Assembly: GCF_024713945.1 (NCBI RefSeq)
Contig: NC_134679.1
Coordinates: 4,283,001 to 4,347,000 of the forward strand
Source: Dermatophagoides farinae
Lineage: Eukaryota > Arthropoda > Arachnida > Sarcoptiformes > Pyroglyphidae
Reading direction: 5' to 3'
Length of the DNA stretch: 64,000 bases
Part shown: piece by piece, positions 36,651 through 45,184 of the stretch
Layout: each line of letters begins with the position of its first letter
Numbering within the stretch: the first letter of the stretch is position 1
Made by a program: the position numbers and the translations under genes
Notes under the pieces: model-generated
The model's input: the letters and a program-made list of their open reading frames with translations, nothing else
Told to the model about the DNA's origin: nothing
The model's database searches: none

Positions 36651-36990
36651 CCTGCGGGTATCCAGCTATATTGACCGTCAAGGATTGATACCTTTGACTG
36701 GATACCAAGCAGGGGGGGGGGGGCGGCGCAGCCGCCACACCTGCGGGTATCCAGCTTTATTGACCGTCAAGGATTGATACCTTTGACTGGATACCAAGCA
36801 GGGGGGGCGGCGCAGCCGCCACCCCTGCGGGTATCCAGCTCTATTGACCTCAAGAATTCATACCTTTGGCTGGATACCAAGCAGGGGGGGCGGCGCAGCC
36901 GCCACACCTGCGGGTATCCAGCTATATTGACTGTCAGGAGTCAGCCCCGCAGGGCCAGCCTGGGGCAGGCGCGAAGCGCCTGTACCGGGC
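36651..36990. repeat. GC-rich minisatellite, four units of 83-89 bp
   Basis: Units starting CCTGCGGGTATCCAGC begin at 36651, 36740, 36824 and 36907. Each includes TTTGACTGGATACCAAGCAG, a G-run of 7 to 13 bases and GGCGGCGCAGCCGCCAC, which is self-complementary and should form a hairpin. The GC content contrasts sharply with the AT-rich surroundings. A related TTTGACTGGATGCCAAGTAG lies at about 36151-36175 in the ALDH fragment. Open frames here (36774-37016 and its minus counterpart) are artefacts of the repeat. Confidence 0.9.
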
Positions 36991-37006
36991 TGGTCTATTA
37001 TATTAT

Positions 37007-38560
37007 GGCCAAATAAATAACAAATACTAAACAAAATTCTAGTTTTGTTCCATGACATGATAGTAAAATTTTATGATGCACATTTTTTGCTCGAATAATC
37101 TATTATATTATAGCCAACTAAATAACAAATACTAAACAAAAGACAAGTTTTGTTCCATGGCATGATAGTAAAATTTTATGATGCACATTTTTTGCTCGAT
37201 TGCTTTTTTTCTTTTACCAGTTTTACTATAAAAACGAGTGTACGAGTGAACGAATTGAAATCGTAGTTTTTTTCTTAATCACTTTGTACCTGCAAATTGA
37301 CAATAATCATACTCACGGATTTTTTCCCGATGTTTTTCGTCTTTTATTGGCCAAGAATTTCGTTGAATAATCCACGCCAATTTTATAAAGCGGATGCGGA
37401 AAGCAGTTGTGATTTCAATATTTGACTTATCCAGACAAAAATGGTTGGAACAAAAATCAGTCGAAGTTACACGATCTTGTTATTGAAACAAAGTGATAAA
37501 ATTATCGTGTCGAATGCCAGTTTTACAATCGTTTTTATAGTAAAAGTGGTCCTTTGAATCAGTTCATCGTTCAATGACGCATGATAGTAAAATTTTATGA
37601 TGCACATTTTTTGCTCGACTAATCTAAAATATAGAGCCAAATAAATAACAAATACTAAACAAAAGACTAGTTTTGGTCGATGACATAATCAATGGATTAG
37701 ATGAAACAAATAGTAAAATTTTATGAAACAAATAGTAAAATTTTATGAAACAAATAGTAAAATTTTATGAAACAAATAGTAAAATTTTATGAAACAAATA
37801 GTAAAATTTTATGAAGCTTTTTGTTCAATTAATCTAAATATAGGGCCAAATAAATAACAAATACTAAACAAAATTCTAGTTTTGTTCCATGACATAATCA
37901 ATGGATTAGATGAAACAAATAGTAAAATTTTATGAAACAAATAGTAAAATTTTATGAAACAAATAGTAAAATTTTATGAAACAAATAGTAAAATTTTATG
38001 AAGCTTTTTGTTCGAAAAATCTAAAATATAGGACCAAATAAATAACAAATACTAAACAAACGACTAGTTTTGGTCGATGACATAATCAATGGATTAGATG
38101 AAACAAATAGTAAAATTTTATGAAACAAATAGTAAAATTTTTTGAAACAAATAGTAAAATTTTATGAAACAAATAGTAAAATTTTATGAAACAAATAGTA
38201 AAATTTTATGAAACAAATAGTAAAATTTTTTGAAACAAATAGTAAAATTTTATGAAACAAATAGTAAAATTTTTTGAAACAAATAGTAAAATTTTATGAA
38301 ACAAATAGTAAAATTTTTTGAAACAAATAGTAAAATTTTATGAAACAAATAGTAAAATTTTTTGAAACAAATAGTAAAATTTTATGAAACAAATAGTAAA
38401 ATTTTATGAAGCTTTTTGTTCGAAAAATCTGAAATATAGGACCAAATAAATAACAAATACTAAACAAACGACTAGTTTTGGTCGATGACTAATCAATGAA
38501 TTAGATGAAACATGATAGTAAAATTTTATGATGCACATTTTTTGCTCGATTGCTTTTTTT
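37007..38560. repeat. 105-bp satellite with embedded 22-bp minisatellite arrays
   Basis: Units of the 105-bp satellite occur at 37007-37200 and in variant form at about 37578-37700, 37816-37905, 38000-38095 and 38410-38560. Between them a 22-base unit (ATGAAACAAATAG followed by TAAAATTTT) is amplified: about 5 copies at 37698-37812, 4 at 37910-38002, and about 14 at 38096-38410, where ATGAAAC alternates with TTGAAAC. The 22-mer is derived from the TAGTAAAATTTTATGA core of the 105-bp unit, giving a two-level repeat. Confidence 0.9.
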
Positions 38561-38599
38561 TCTTTTACCAAATATTAACAAAAAAAACGAGTGTACGAG

Positions 38600-38822
38600 T
38601 GAAAAACTAGCATTATTCAACAATACAACTATTCAACAATTTCTCCCTAGTTTCTGCAACGACATGGCAATATGTAAAATTAATAGACACGTGCTTATTG
38701 AATGACAGCACAAAATAGAATAACTTTATTTTGAGTTCGAATAAAAGTCAAACATTACAAAAACATACAATACAAAGAAGACTGTTCAAATACAAAGTTA
38801 CAACAATTCTTCCCCCTTTTAC
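38600..38822 (-). repeat. Ty1/copia 3' LTR with polypurine tract
   Basis: Reading minus, AAAAGGGGGAAGAA (complement of 38809-38822) is a polypurine tract directly downstream of the copia RNase H fragment. It is followed by TTGTTGTAACTTTG and so on, with CAAAATAAAG (poly(A) signal) about 75 bases further on. This is the expected order of an integrated 3' end. The outer LTR border is not clear. Confidence 0.6.
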
Positions 38823-38859
38823 AAAAGAACAAAAAAATCATTAAATAAAACAAAAAATC

Positions 38860-39119
38860 AATTTACAAAACAAATCAATTTTTCTTTCACAAAGTGGCTT
38901 TGTAAATATATCTGCATATTGATTATTTGTATCAACATATTCAATGTCAAAGTCGCTTTCACGAATAATTTCCAATAACTTTTTTGCTTTAATATTTATT
39001 GATCTTGTACGCTTCATATTACCGGTTGTAACAATAGAGATAGCAGTTTTATTATCAACATTAAAAATTGTTACAATTTTTCTTCCAGTAATAAACGATA
39101 GAATCTGTTGAATTGGCAT
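38860..39119 (-). pseudogene. Ty1/copia RNase H fragment
   Basis: The frame reads VDNKTAISIVTTGNMKRTRS, then INIKAKKLLE, then IEYVDTNNQYADIFTKPL, the signature end of copia polyproteins. It has no internal stop over 80 codons but is cut at 39119, where it meets arm 2 of the inverted repeat. The rest of the polyprotein is absent. Confidence 0.85.
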
Positions 39120-39120
39120 A

Positions 39121-40106
39121 TAGTATTTTTGGTATAGATACTGTGGTCATTGTTGATCTTTTCCTAAATTTCCTGAACAAAAATCTTCAGATTATTAGGA
39201 TTTTTGCAGCGGCAAAAAGCCACATAAATCATTCCATGTTGCAATACTGGTGTAGGAAGGTACACACTTATTTTATCGAAAGATTTCCCTTAAAATATTA
39301 ATTGTCAGAGCAAAAGCCAATACGACAGGAAATCGTCAATTTATATGGTAGCTTAGGATCTCGATCGTTTTGCTGCAAAATGAATCATAGCCTCCTTGTC
39401 AATATTCGAGCTTCAATGCTGCGTCTATTTACAAATAAACCCGTGCCATTGAGCAAACCACTTTGTGGTTCAATATTGCGACTGAACATGATAATCGATC
39501 CAATGTTTAATCCAAGTTTGTGTCTATAGATCCTATAAGATAATCTTGTGGGTTCATCGCATGAAGACTCAACATTGAATCGTCAACCGCTGTGGCTTTA
39601 TGCAATATCGTAAATGCTCCATTTTCTTTATTTTAAATGAAAAAAGTTATCAGGTATTTTAGGTATAATCAGGTTAAATAACCGAACTAACTTACCAAAC
39701 AATGAGTAGATCATAGATCATGGAAACAAAAACACAGAAAAAATCATTCCATTGAATGCAGTCTTCAGGCAAGATTTCATCATCAAATACACACTCACAC
39801 AGGCACACAAAATGAAAATCACGTGTGACACATGTATTATCACAATAATCAATTCGAAAAATTCGAATTCGAACTCTTTCTATGTTCTATTGAATGACTG
39901 CACCATCTATTGGATGCAAAATCTGCAGCAAAGTGTGCGGAGCTAGAACAATGAAAAAAAGCTTTGTCAAAGCTACATACCACAGAATGCGTTTCTTTGG
40001 AAGCGACTTCTACTTCTGAGCTGGATGAACTGTTCAGCGGCATTCAAAAGTTTTCCCGCATGCTCATACACACACACACAACACACACTGAGTAGCTCAT
40101 ACTAAA
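39121..40106 (-). repeat. Arm 2 of the 1-kb inverted repeat
   Basis: Inverted partner of 35000-35973, with scattered substitutions. It contains the same Helitron-helicase fragment on minus (39540-39301) and ends at the TACTGAGTAGCTCATAC stretch close to the promoter of small membrane protein copy 2. Confidence 0.85.
39301..39540 (-). pseudogene. Second copy of the Helitron-type helicase fragment
   Basis: Same helicase motif as at 35532 in opposite orientation. The long plus-strand open frames over both copies are antisense to it and are not genes. Confidence 0.6.
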
Positions 40107-40201
40107 TAGTTATCTGAACTCAAATTTGAGCTAACTGCGTAAATTTTAGTGATTCATCGTTGTGTTGTAGTCATAGATTCATCGTCATCATCGTTGTGTT
40201 G

Positions 40202-40758
40202 TATAAATAGAAGAATTCATTATCGTTGTGTTGCATTCATAGATCTATCAACATTGTGTTTGATCCAAAAATGATGATAAAAATGTTGAAATTTTTCATA
40301 TTTTTTTTTTACTTTGCATTAGCAAATGCAAATATATATAATATATACAAAAAGTACTTTGGTGTTGATTTTGATGATTTTGATGATGATAATGATTCAA
40401 CAACGACCATCACACCATGGGCGCCTGTAGTGGGGTGCAAGTAGGTGCATGTGCACCCCCTAGCTTTTGAAAAAAAAGAAAATGGAGAAAAAAAATAAAT
40501 CTTTCAATAATAAAAAAAACGCGAATGTGCACCCCCCTGAATTAAATCCTGGCGGCGGCGTTGCATCACACCCACCATCACCGTTGCATCATCACAAATT
40601 TCGATGTTTCTTATCTTTGGCATTGGTTTTGCAACATTGATAATTTTTGGCATTTGGTACTGGCTATTTGGCAGGAAATTTTAACTTGGAAAATATGAAG
40701 AATCCATCATTTGCGATTCCGATATTTACGAGGAATATTCGGAAGAATTCGAATAAAA
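40202..40758 (+). pseudogene. Small single-pass membrane protein, copy 2 (split by a MITE)
   Basis: A TATA box (TATAAATA, 40202-40209) lies about 60 bases before ATG 40271. The signal peptide (MMIKMLKFFIFFFYFALANA) is followed by IYKKYFGVDFDDFDDDNDS and TTTITP, where a 147-base insertion (40417-40563) interrupts the frame. Beyond it the coding sequence resumes: Thr/Ser linker, TM helix (FLIFGIGFATLIIFGIWYWLFG), RKF, TAA, then the in-frame acidic tail to TAA at about 40756. Removing the insertion would restore a coherent layout, so this copy was broken by the insertion. Confidence 0.65.
40417..40563. mobile_element. hAT-type MITE inserted in small membrane protein copy 2
   Basis: The insertion is flanked by a direct duplication CATCACACC (40408-40416 and 40564-40572). 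That is 8-9 bases, as made by hAT elements. Ends are GC-rich and roughly inverted (ATGGGCGCC and GGCGGCGGCG). The inside carries inverted GTGCACCCCC-like blocks around an A-rich centre. It has no coding capacity. Confidence 0.7.
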
Positions 40759-41040
40759 ATGTATTTATTCATATTGCTGAAAATATAAAAATATGCGATT
40801 CCAGGAAGCATCTATCCCTGATTATCCGTCTTTATAAAAAAGAACATTTAAATTCTGATATCCCTATCATTCACACATTTAATCATATTTTTGTTTAATT
40901 TTCAATCATGTACAAAATTACAATGTCAACATTTTTTAATATCATATTTATCATTAATAAATAAAAGCATCCTTACACAGCTAAAAATATCAGTGATCAC
41001 TACATAAACACCCAAAAACAAAAACTCCTAAACAATATAA

Positions 41041-41496
41041 ATGACACTTTTAGATCATTCTTTCCTGACGACATTCCTAAACATATCACACCAAACACCT
41101 ACACCACACCCTTCTTCTCTGGTCATGGACCCTTTGCAAAATTCTTATTCACAATTAACAAAAACACACCCATGCTGCCAATGCGGAGAAGAAACATCAT
41201 TACACACACTATCATGTACATACACAAAACACATCACATGTAAATACTTTCCAAGACACACACGAATACACTTCAACTAAAAATAATTATTACAAATTCA
41301 CAAAATTATGCAAGGAAATTTACACTATTCAGATGATCAAACACAATACACACTCACTCAACACAAACTCTTAACCTTTTATGCTCTTTTAATTTCCCAG
41401 TATATTTTATAACTAATTAATTTTTGTTTAATTCAACAGTGCAAACATCCATCGGATGACGCACTTTAAATAAAGATTTGATTTGATTTGATTAAT
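41041..41496 (+). pseudogene. Non-LTR retrotransposon 3' end with GATTT-repeat tail
   Basis: The plus strand shows PFFSGHGPFAKFLFTINK in one frame and, after a one-base shift, CCQCGEETSLHTLSC. This is the typical C-terminal GHG...C.CG...H...C region of Jockey/I-like elements. About 180 bases of 3' UTR follow and end in AATAAAGATTTGATTTGATT. The short tandem GATTT tail marks the element end. All upstream domains are missing. Confidence 0.7.
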
Positions 41497-41786
41497 AAAT
41501 AAAAGTTAAATTTTCTTATAATCAATAATGGAATCATTGTTGACATCGTGTGGAAGAAGGTTCAGATTTGAAATTAGGATGAATGTAGGATTGAAGCAAA
41601 TCCAGATGTATTCTCCATGTATTGATTTAATCATTAAGAGGTAGAATGATCATCCGAAATGTATCCTGTGATATGAATAATGTCATCTGTAGTTGAAGGT
41701 AAAGGTGCATCGATCAACATCATCAACATTTATAACATTTTTCATAGCGAATGATGATTTGTGCGTGCATAACGAAATCATTGTTC

Positions 41787-42145
41787 AGGCAAGATTTCAT
41801 CATCAAATACACACTCACACAGGCAAACAAAATGAAAATCACGTGTGCCACATGTATTATCACAATAATCAATTCGAAAAATTCGAATTCGAACTCTTTC
41901 TATGTTCTATTGAATGACTGCACCATCTATTGGATGCAAAAGCTGCAGCAACGTGTGCTGAGCTAGAACAATGAAAAAAAGCTTTGTCAAAGCTACATAC
42001 CACAGAATGCGTTTCTTTGGAAGCGACTTCTACTTCTGAGCTGGACGAACTGTTCAGCGGCATTCAAAAGTTTTCCCCACTGTTCGATATGTTCAGACAC
42101 ACACACACACACAACACACACTGAGTAGCTCATACTAAATAGTTA
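41787..42145 (-). repeat. Third copy of the 35000-35340 repeat
   Basis: Nearly identical to 39770-40106 and, inverted, to 35000-35340. It again lies just upstream of a small membrane protein copy (42239), so it probably belongs to the duplicated unit that carries those genes. Confidence 0.8.
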
Positions 42146-42238
42146 TCTGAACTCAAATTTGAGTTAACTGCGTAAATTTTAGAGATTCATCGTTGTGTTG
42201 TAGTCATAGATCTATCAACATTGTGTTTGATCCAAAAA

Positions 42239-42545
42239 TGATGATAAAAATGTTGAAACTTTTCACATTTTTTTTACTTTGCATTATCAAATGCAAATAA
42301 ATACGAAGATTACTATGATTATGATAATGATGATAATGATTCAACAACGACCATCACACCCACCATCATCGTGGCTTCATCAGAAATTTCGATGTTTCTT
42401 ATTTTTGGCATCGGCTTTGCATCATTGATATTTATTTTTGGCATTTGGTGGTGGCTTTTTGGCAGGAAATTTTAACTTGGAAAATATGAAGAATCCATCA
42501 TTTGCGATTCCGATATTTACGAGGAATATTCGGAAGAATTCGAAT
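42239..42545 (+). pseudogene. Small single-pass membrane protein, copy 3 (frameshifted)
   Basis: The start MMIKMLKLFTFF is as in copy 2, but the T-run in the signal peptide has 8 bases instead of 10 and the frame stops after 20 codons. The rest (acidic DYYDYDNDDNDS, TTTITPT, TM helix ending FGIWWWLFGRKF, TAA, acidic tail) is recognisable in another frame. It lacks the TATA box of copies 1 and 2. Copy 4 follows directly. Confidence 0.6.
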
Positions 42546-42550
42546 AAAAA

Positions 42551-42862
42551 ATGTATTTATTCATATACAATAAAAATGATGAAATTTTTCATATTTTTTT
42601 TTACTTTGCATTAACAAATGCAAATATATACAAAAAGTACTTTGGTGTTGATTTTGATGATTTTGATGATGATAATGATGATTATGATGATAATGATTCA
42701 ACAACCACCATCACACCCACCACCACCATTGCATCATCACAAATTTCAAATTTTCTAATCTTTGGAATCAGTTTTGCAGCAATATTCATAATTTTTGGCA
42801 TTTGGTACTGGCTATTTGTACGGAAAAAAAATCGATTCCAGGAACCATTTATCCCTGATTAA
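42551..42862 (+). CDS. Small single-pass membrane protein, copy 4 (longest open frame of the family)
   Basis: A 103-residue frame encodes IYKKYFGVDFDDFDDDNDD with an extended acidic stretch. DSTTTITPTTTIASS, a TM helix (FLIFGISFAAIFIIFGIWYWLF) and a basic tail (VRKKNRFQEPFIPD) follow, ending in TAA. The tail differs from copies 1-3, which have GRKF and a stop. The T-run has 9 bases, so the open frame does not start with the usual MKFFIF signal peptide. ATG 42551 instead gives MYLFIYNKND, which reads FHIFFYFALTNA further on and may still act as a signal. No TATA box precedes it. Function unknown; could be live or decayed. Confidence 0.5.
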   Translation: MYLFIYNKNDEIFHIFFYFALTNANIYKKYFGVDFDDFDDDNDDYDDNDSTTTITPTTTIASSQISNFLIFGISFAAIFIIFGIWYWLFVRKKNRFQEPFIPD

Positions 42863-42889
42863 TCCCTATCATTCAACATTCAATCATAT

Positions 42890-43012
42890 ATCCAGGGCCG
42901 GCCGAGAAAATCGCGAGGCCTTTGTGCAAAAATAGCTTGAAAAGTTGGAGCTGCGAGGCCCTGTGTTGTACAGCGGAAAGGGCGAAGGCAGCGCGAGGCC
43001 TTGTGCGGTGCA
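42890..43012. repeat. GC-rich insertion fragment
   Basis: CAGGGCCGGCCGAGAAAATC starts a GC-rich block in which GCGAGGCC(T)TTGTG recurs about three times. Its start resembles the CAGGGCCGGC-type ends of hAT-like elements. The sequence on either side (ATCATTCAACATTCAATCATA and ATCATTCACACATTCAATC) is related, suggesting insertion or repeat-mediated joining. Confidence 0.4.
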
Positions 43013-43068
43013 CAGTCTGCATATATCATTCACACATTCAATCATATATTTTTGTTTAATTTTCTATC

Positions 43069-43371
43069 ATGTACAAAATTACAATTTCAAAAGATCAATA
43101 TGACAGAAAAACGAAAGTGGAACCGATTCAAATTGGCGACAGAGTGCTATGGCATTTGGTCGAAGCAACTATGGGGAGCTCGAAAAAGTTCAACCGACGT
43201 TGGAAAGGCCCATTTATAGCAGCCGAAATGAATTACCCGAACATCAAAATCCAGGACAGGAATGGTAACTTCCGTTGGATCCATCATAACCACATCAAGA
43301 AGTCACTGGCTGTAAACACCGACTTAGACATAATTAGAAACCGCGGCCGACCCCGGACACTTCCGTCTTGA
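43069..43371 (+). pseudogene. Ty3/gypsy integrase C-terminal fragment
   Basis: YDRKTKVEPIQIGDRVLWHL, then SKKFNRRWKGPF and RWIHHNHIKKS are the usual C-terminal integrase module of gypsy elements. The integrase core and all of gag-pol upstream are missing. It ends at a stop (43369-43371) directly before the polypurine tract, so this is the true 3' end of a gypsy polyprotein. Confidence 0.8.
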
Positions 43372-43580
43372 GGGGGAGGAGTAGGCGGCACTCCCACACA
43401 CACATGTACCACTCACACTACACAACACCACCACTACTACTAATGTCACACACACACAAAGGACACGACATGTATATAAGGTCATGACACAAACACTGGA
43501 CACTCACTTGTTGTTTAACCTTTGATTAGTTGACTAATAAAGTTCTTCTTCTCAACCGTTGCACGAACGTTACTATATAT
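43372..43580 (+). repeat. Ty3/gypsy polypurine tract and 3' LTR
   Basis: GAGGGGGAGGAGTAGGCGG follows the integrase stop. (CA)-rich U3-like sequence, TATATAAGG (about 43473) and CTAATAAAGTTC (about 43536) follow in LTR order (U3 promoter, then poly(A) signal). The outer border is unclear, probably near 43575-43600. Confidence 0.6.
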
Positions 43581-43867
43581 ATAGAGATAGAATAAAGATA
43601 ATTTAACACTGGTCGGTTCGAATAACTTTGAAGGTCTTTATTGAAAATAATAATTTAATGCATGAAAACAATTAAAAATATGAACATGTTAATACAACGA
43701 TGATAATGCCGATGATGATGAATCTGTTGACCTGTTTTTAGCTCAAACAACGATAATGAATAAAGGGTGCGAAAATGCATGCTCAATAAAAACAATTGAC
43801 ATGATGATGATGGTGATTATTTTAACATTGACACATGGACATTAATAACAATTGTGATGGTGGTTGT

Positions 43868-44158
43868 TTTTTAATGTCCAGCTTCATGACGATTTTGTCC
43901 GCAAATTGGACAGTCGGGTTTTTTGCATTCATAACTTAAATGATCTTGATCGAAGCATTTATAGCAACGTTTTTGCTCTGATACTATGCGAATTCTGTCC
44001 AAAACACACAATGAACACGAATCGGTCAGGTGAGATTTATGACAAAATAAACATCCAGGTTTTCATTCGCTCTTCACGAAACTTTTTGACTTGTTCCATT
44101 TCACGAAAGCATTCGGACATTTCTTTTTCGCTGATAACATTCTTGAACTTCATTTTTT
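43868..44158 (-). pseudogene. BEL/Pao gag zinc-knuckle fragment
   Basis: On minus, CLFCHKSHLTDSC is followed by RIRIVSEQ, then CYKCFDQDHLSYEC and CPICGQNRHEAGH with a stop. The spacing of three Cys/His clusters is that of BEL/Pao gag. The first cluster lacks one residue, and a frameshift separates it from the upstream helical part (NVISEKEMSECFREMEQVKK). Same family as 26121-26285. Confidence 0.7.
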
Positions 44159-44338
44159 TCTATTGATCATTGTCATTCGAAATGCGTTTTAAATTTTCTT
44201 CAATAGAAACATAACAATGTTGTTGGCCTCATCCAGATGATGTTTTGTAGGATTTGACGGAAAATTCGGTTGCGGGTTAAAATAGCCAAATTGAAAATAT
44301 CCAAGGCAGAAAACAGCAAAAGCAAAAAATGTTTAGTT

Positions 44339-44392
44339 TAGTTTAGTTTAGTTTAGTTTAGTTTAGGTTAGGTTAGGTTAGGTTAGGTTGGT
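44339..44392. repeat. TTTAG then TTAGG short tandem repeat (interstitial telomere-like)
   Basis: About six GTTTA units run directly into about five GGTTA units, ending GGTTGG. TTAGG is the arthropod telomere repeat. The run is too short and too internal to be a chromosome end. Confidence 0.8.
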
Positions 44393-44895
44393 TTTTTTTA
44401 AATGAATTTATTTTATTGACCAACATAAAATTGATCGGCAATGGCCAATCATTTAAAATCATAATACAAAATTAAATTAACATCATGTAACCGGGAAGGA
44501 AAAATTTAACAATATAAAATAAAGAAAAAGAAAATAAAGATAATTTGTTACATTAACTAGTTGTGAACTTTATTTCTGAAAATGAATAATAAATTTTAGA
44601 TTATAATGGTTAAAAAATGGATTACATACAATACGTTGGTATATCATTCACAATTTTACAAAAATCAAAAAACAACATCAAAGAAAACAAACACACGTCA
44701 TTCTACATCGAAAGTTCTAAAAACGTGCTCTCCACTATCTCCACTATTCTGCCTTGTTCACATACGACGTACCGCTACAATAATTTTTTATCCGGCAATA
44801 AATAATAAGATGAGGTTAGGTTAGGTTAGGTGGTCTCGGTTAATAGTAACGGAAAAAAGTTGAGGTTTGGATAAAGAGAGAAAACATCGAAAATG

Positions 44896-44979
44896 ATTTA
44901 CTCAATATCCTGTCAATAAACAGCGTTTATATACAAATTCAATGGTAACGTTGTTTATTGACAGGATATTGAGTAAATC
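44896..44979. repeat. 31-bp-arm hairpin
   Basis: GATTTACTCAATATCCTGTC plus 11 more bases (44896-44926) pairs with 44949-44979 at 30 of 31 positions, around a 22-base loop. It could be the ends of a nested miniature element or a stem formed by inverted duplication. Confidence 0.85.
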
Positions 44980-45184
44980 AAATTTTATTTTTTCTCTCTG
45001 TGTATACTGACAAACAGTTTATTTCCGATTTGACAATTTTCAGTATTGGCTGTTTTCAGTTTTGGCTATTTTTAATTTGGCTATTTTAACCCACAATCGA
45101 AAATTCTTCCCAATGTCTTGCAATTTGGTTTTTATCGAGTCGAAAAAAATTTGATTTTCTTTTGAATATCCATATTGAAAAGGA

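Larger units (their letters stand above)
44274..45108. mobile_element. Element with inverted ends containing TTAGG runs, about 835 bp
   Basis: The left end GGGTTAAAATAGCCAAATT and the right end (inverted) share that sequence and then variants of GCCAA..AAAACAGCC. A one-ended copy lies at 27060-27200. The inside holds TTTAG and TTAGG repeats (44339-44392), a short second TTAGG run (about 44815-44830), part of a non-LTR-like 3' UTR, and a strong hairpin (44896-44979). No transposase was seen. This could be a non-autonomous DNA transposon; its superfamily is not recognised. Confidence 0.6.

Noticed and set aside
36774-37016. 80-residue frame with Arg/Gly/Pro content and its minus-strand mirror
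   Set aside because: It reads across units of the GC-rich minisatellite and satellite, with no conservation or start context.
37698-38410. Regular 22-bp repeats resembling a CRISPR array
   Set aside because: The units are back to back with no unique spacers and derive from the neighbouring satellite, in eukaryotic DNA. It is a minisatellite.
39302-39529. 75-residue frame present twice (also 35573-35800, minus)
   Set aside because: It is conserved only because it is antisense to the duplicated Helitron-helicase fragment, whose own reading direction shows real helicase motifs.
44339-44392. TTAGG run as a true telomere
   Set aside because: Only about five units, internal, and shared with a transposon-like end.
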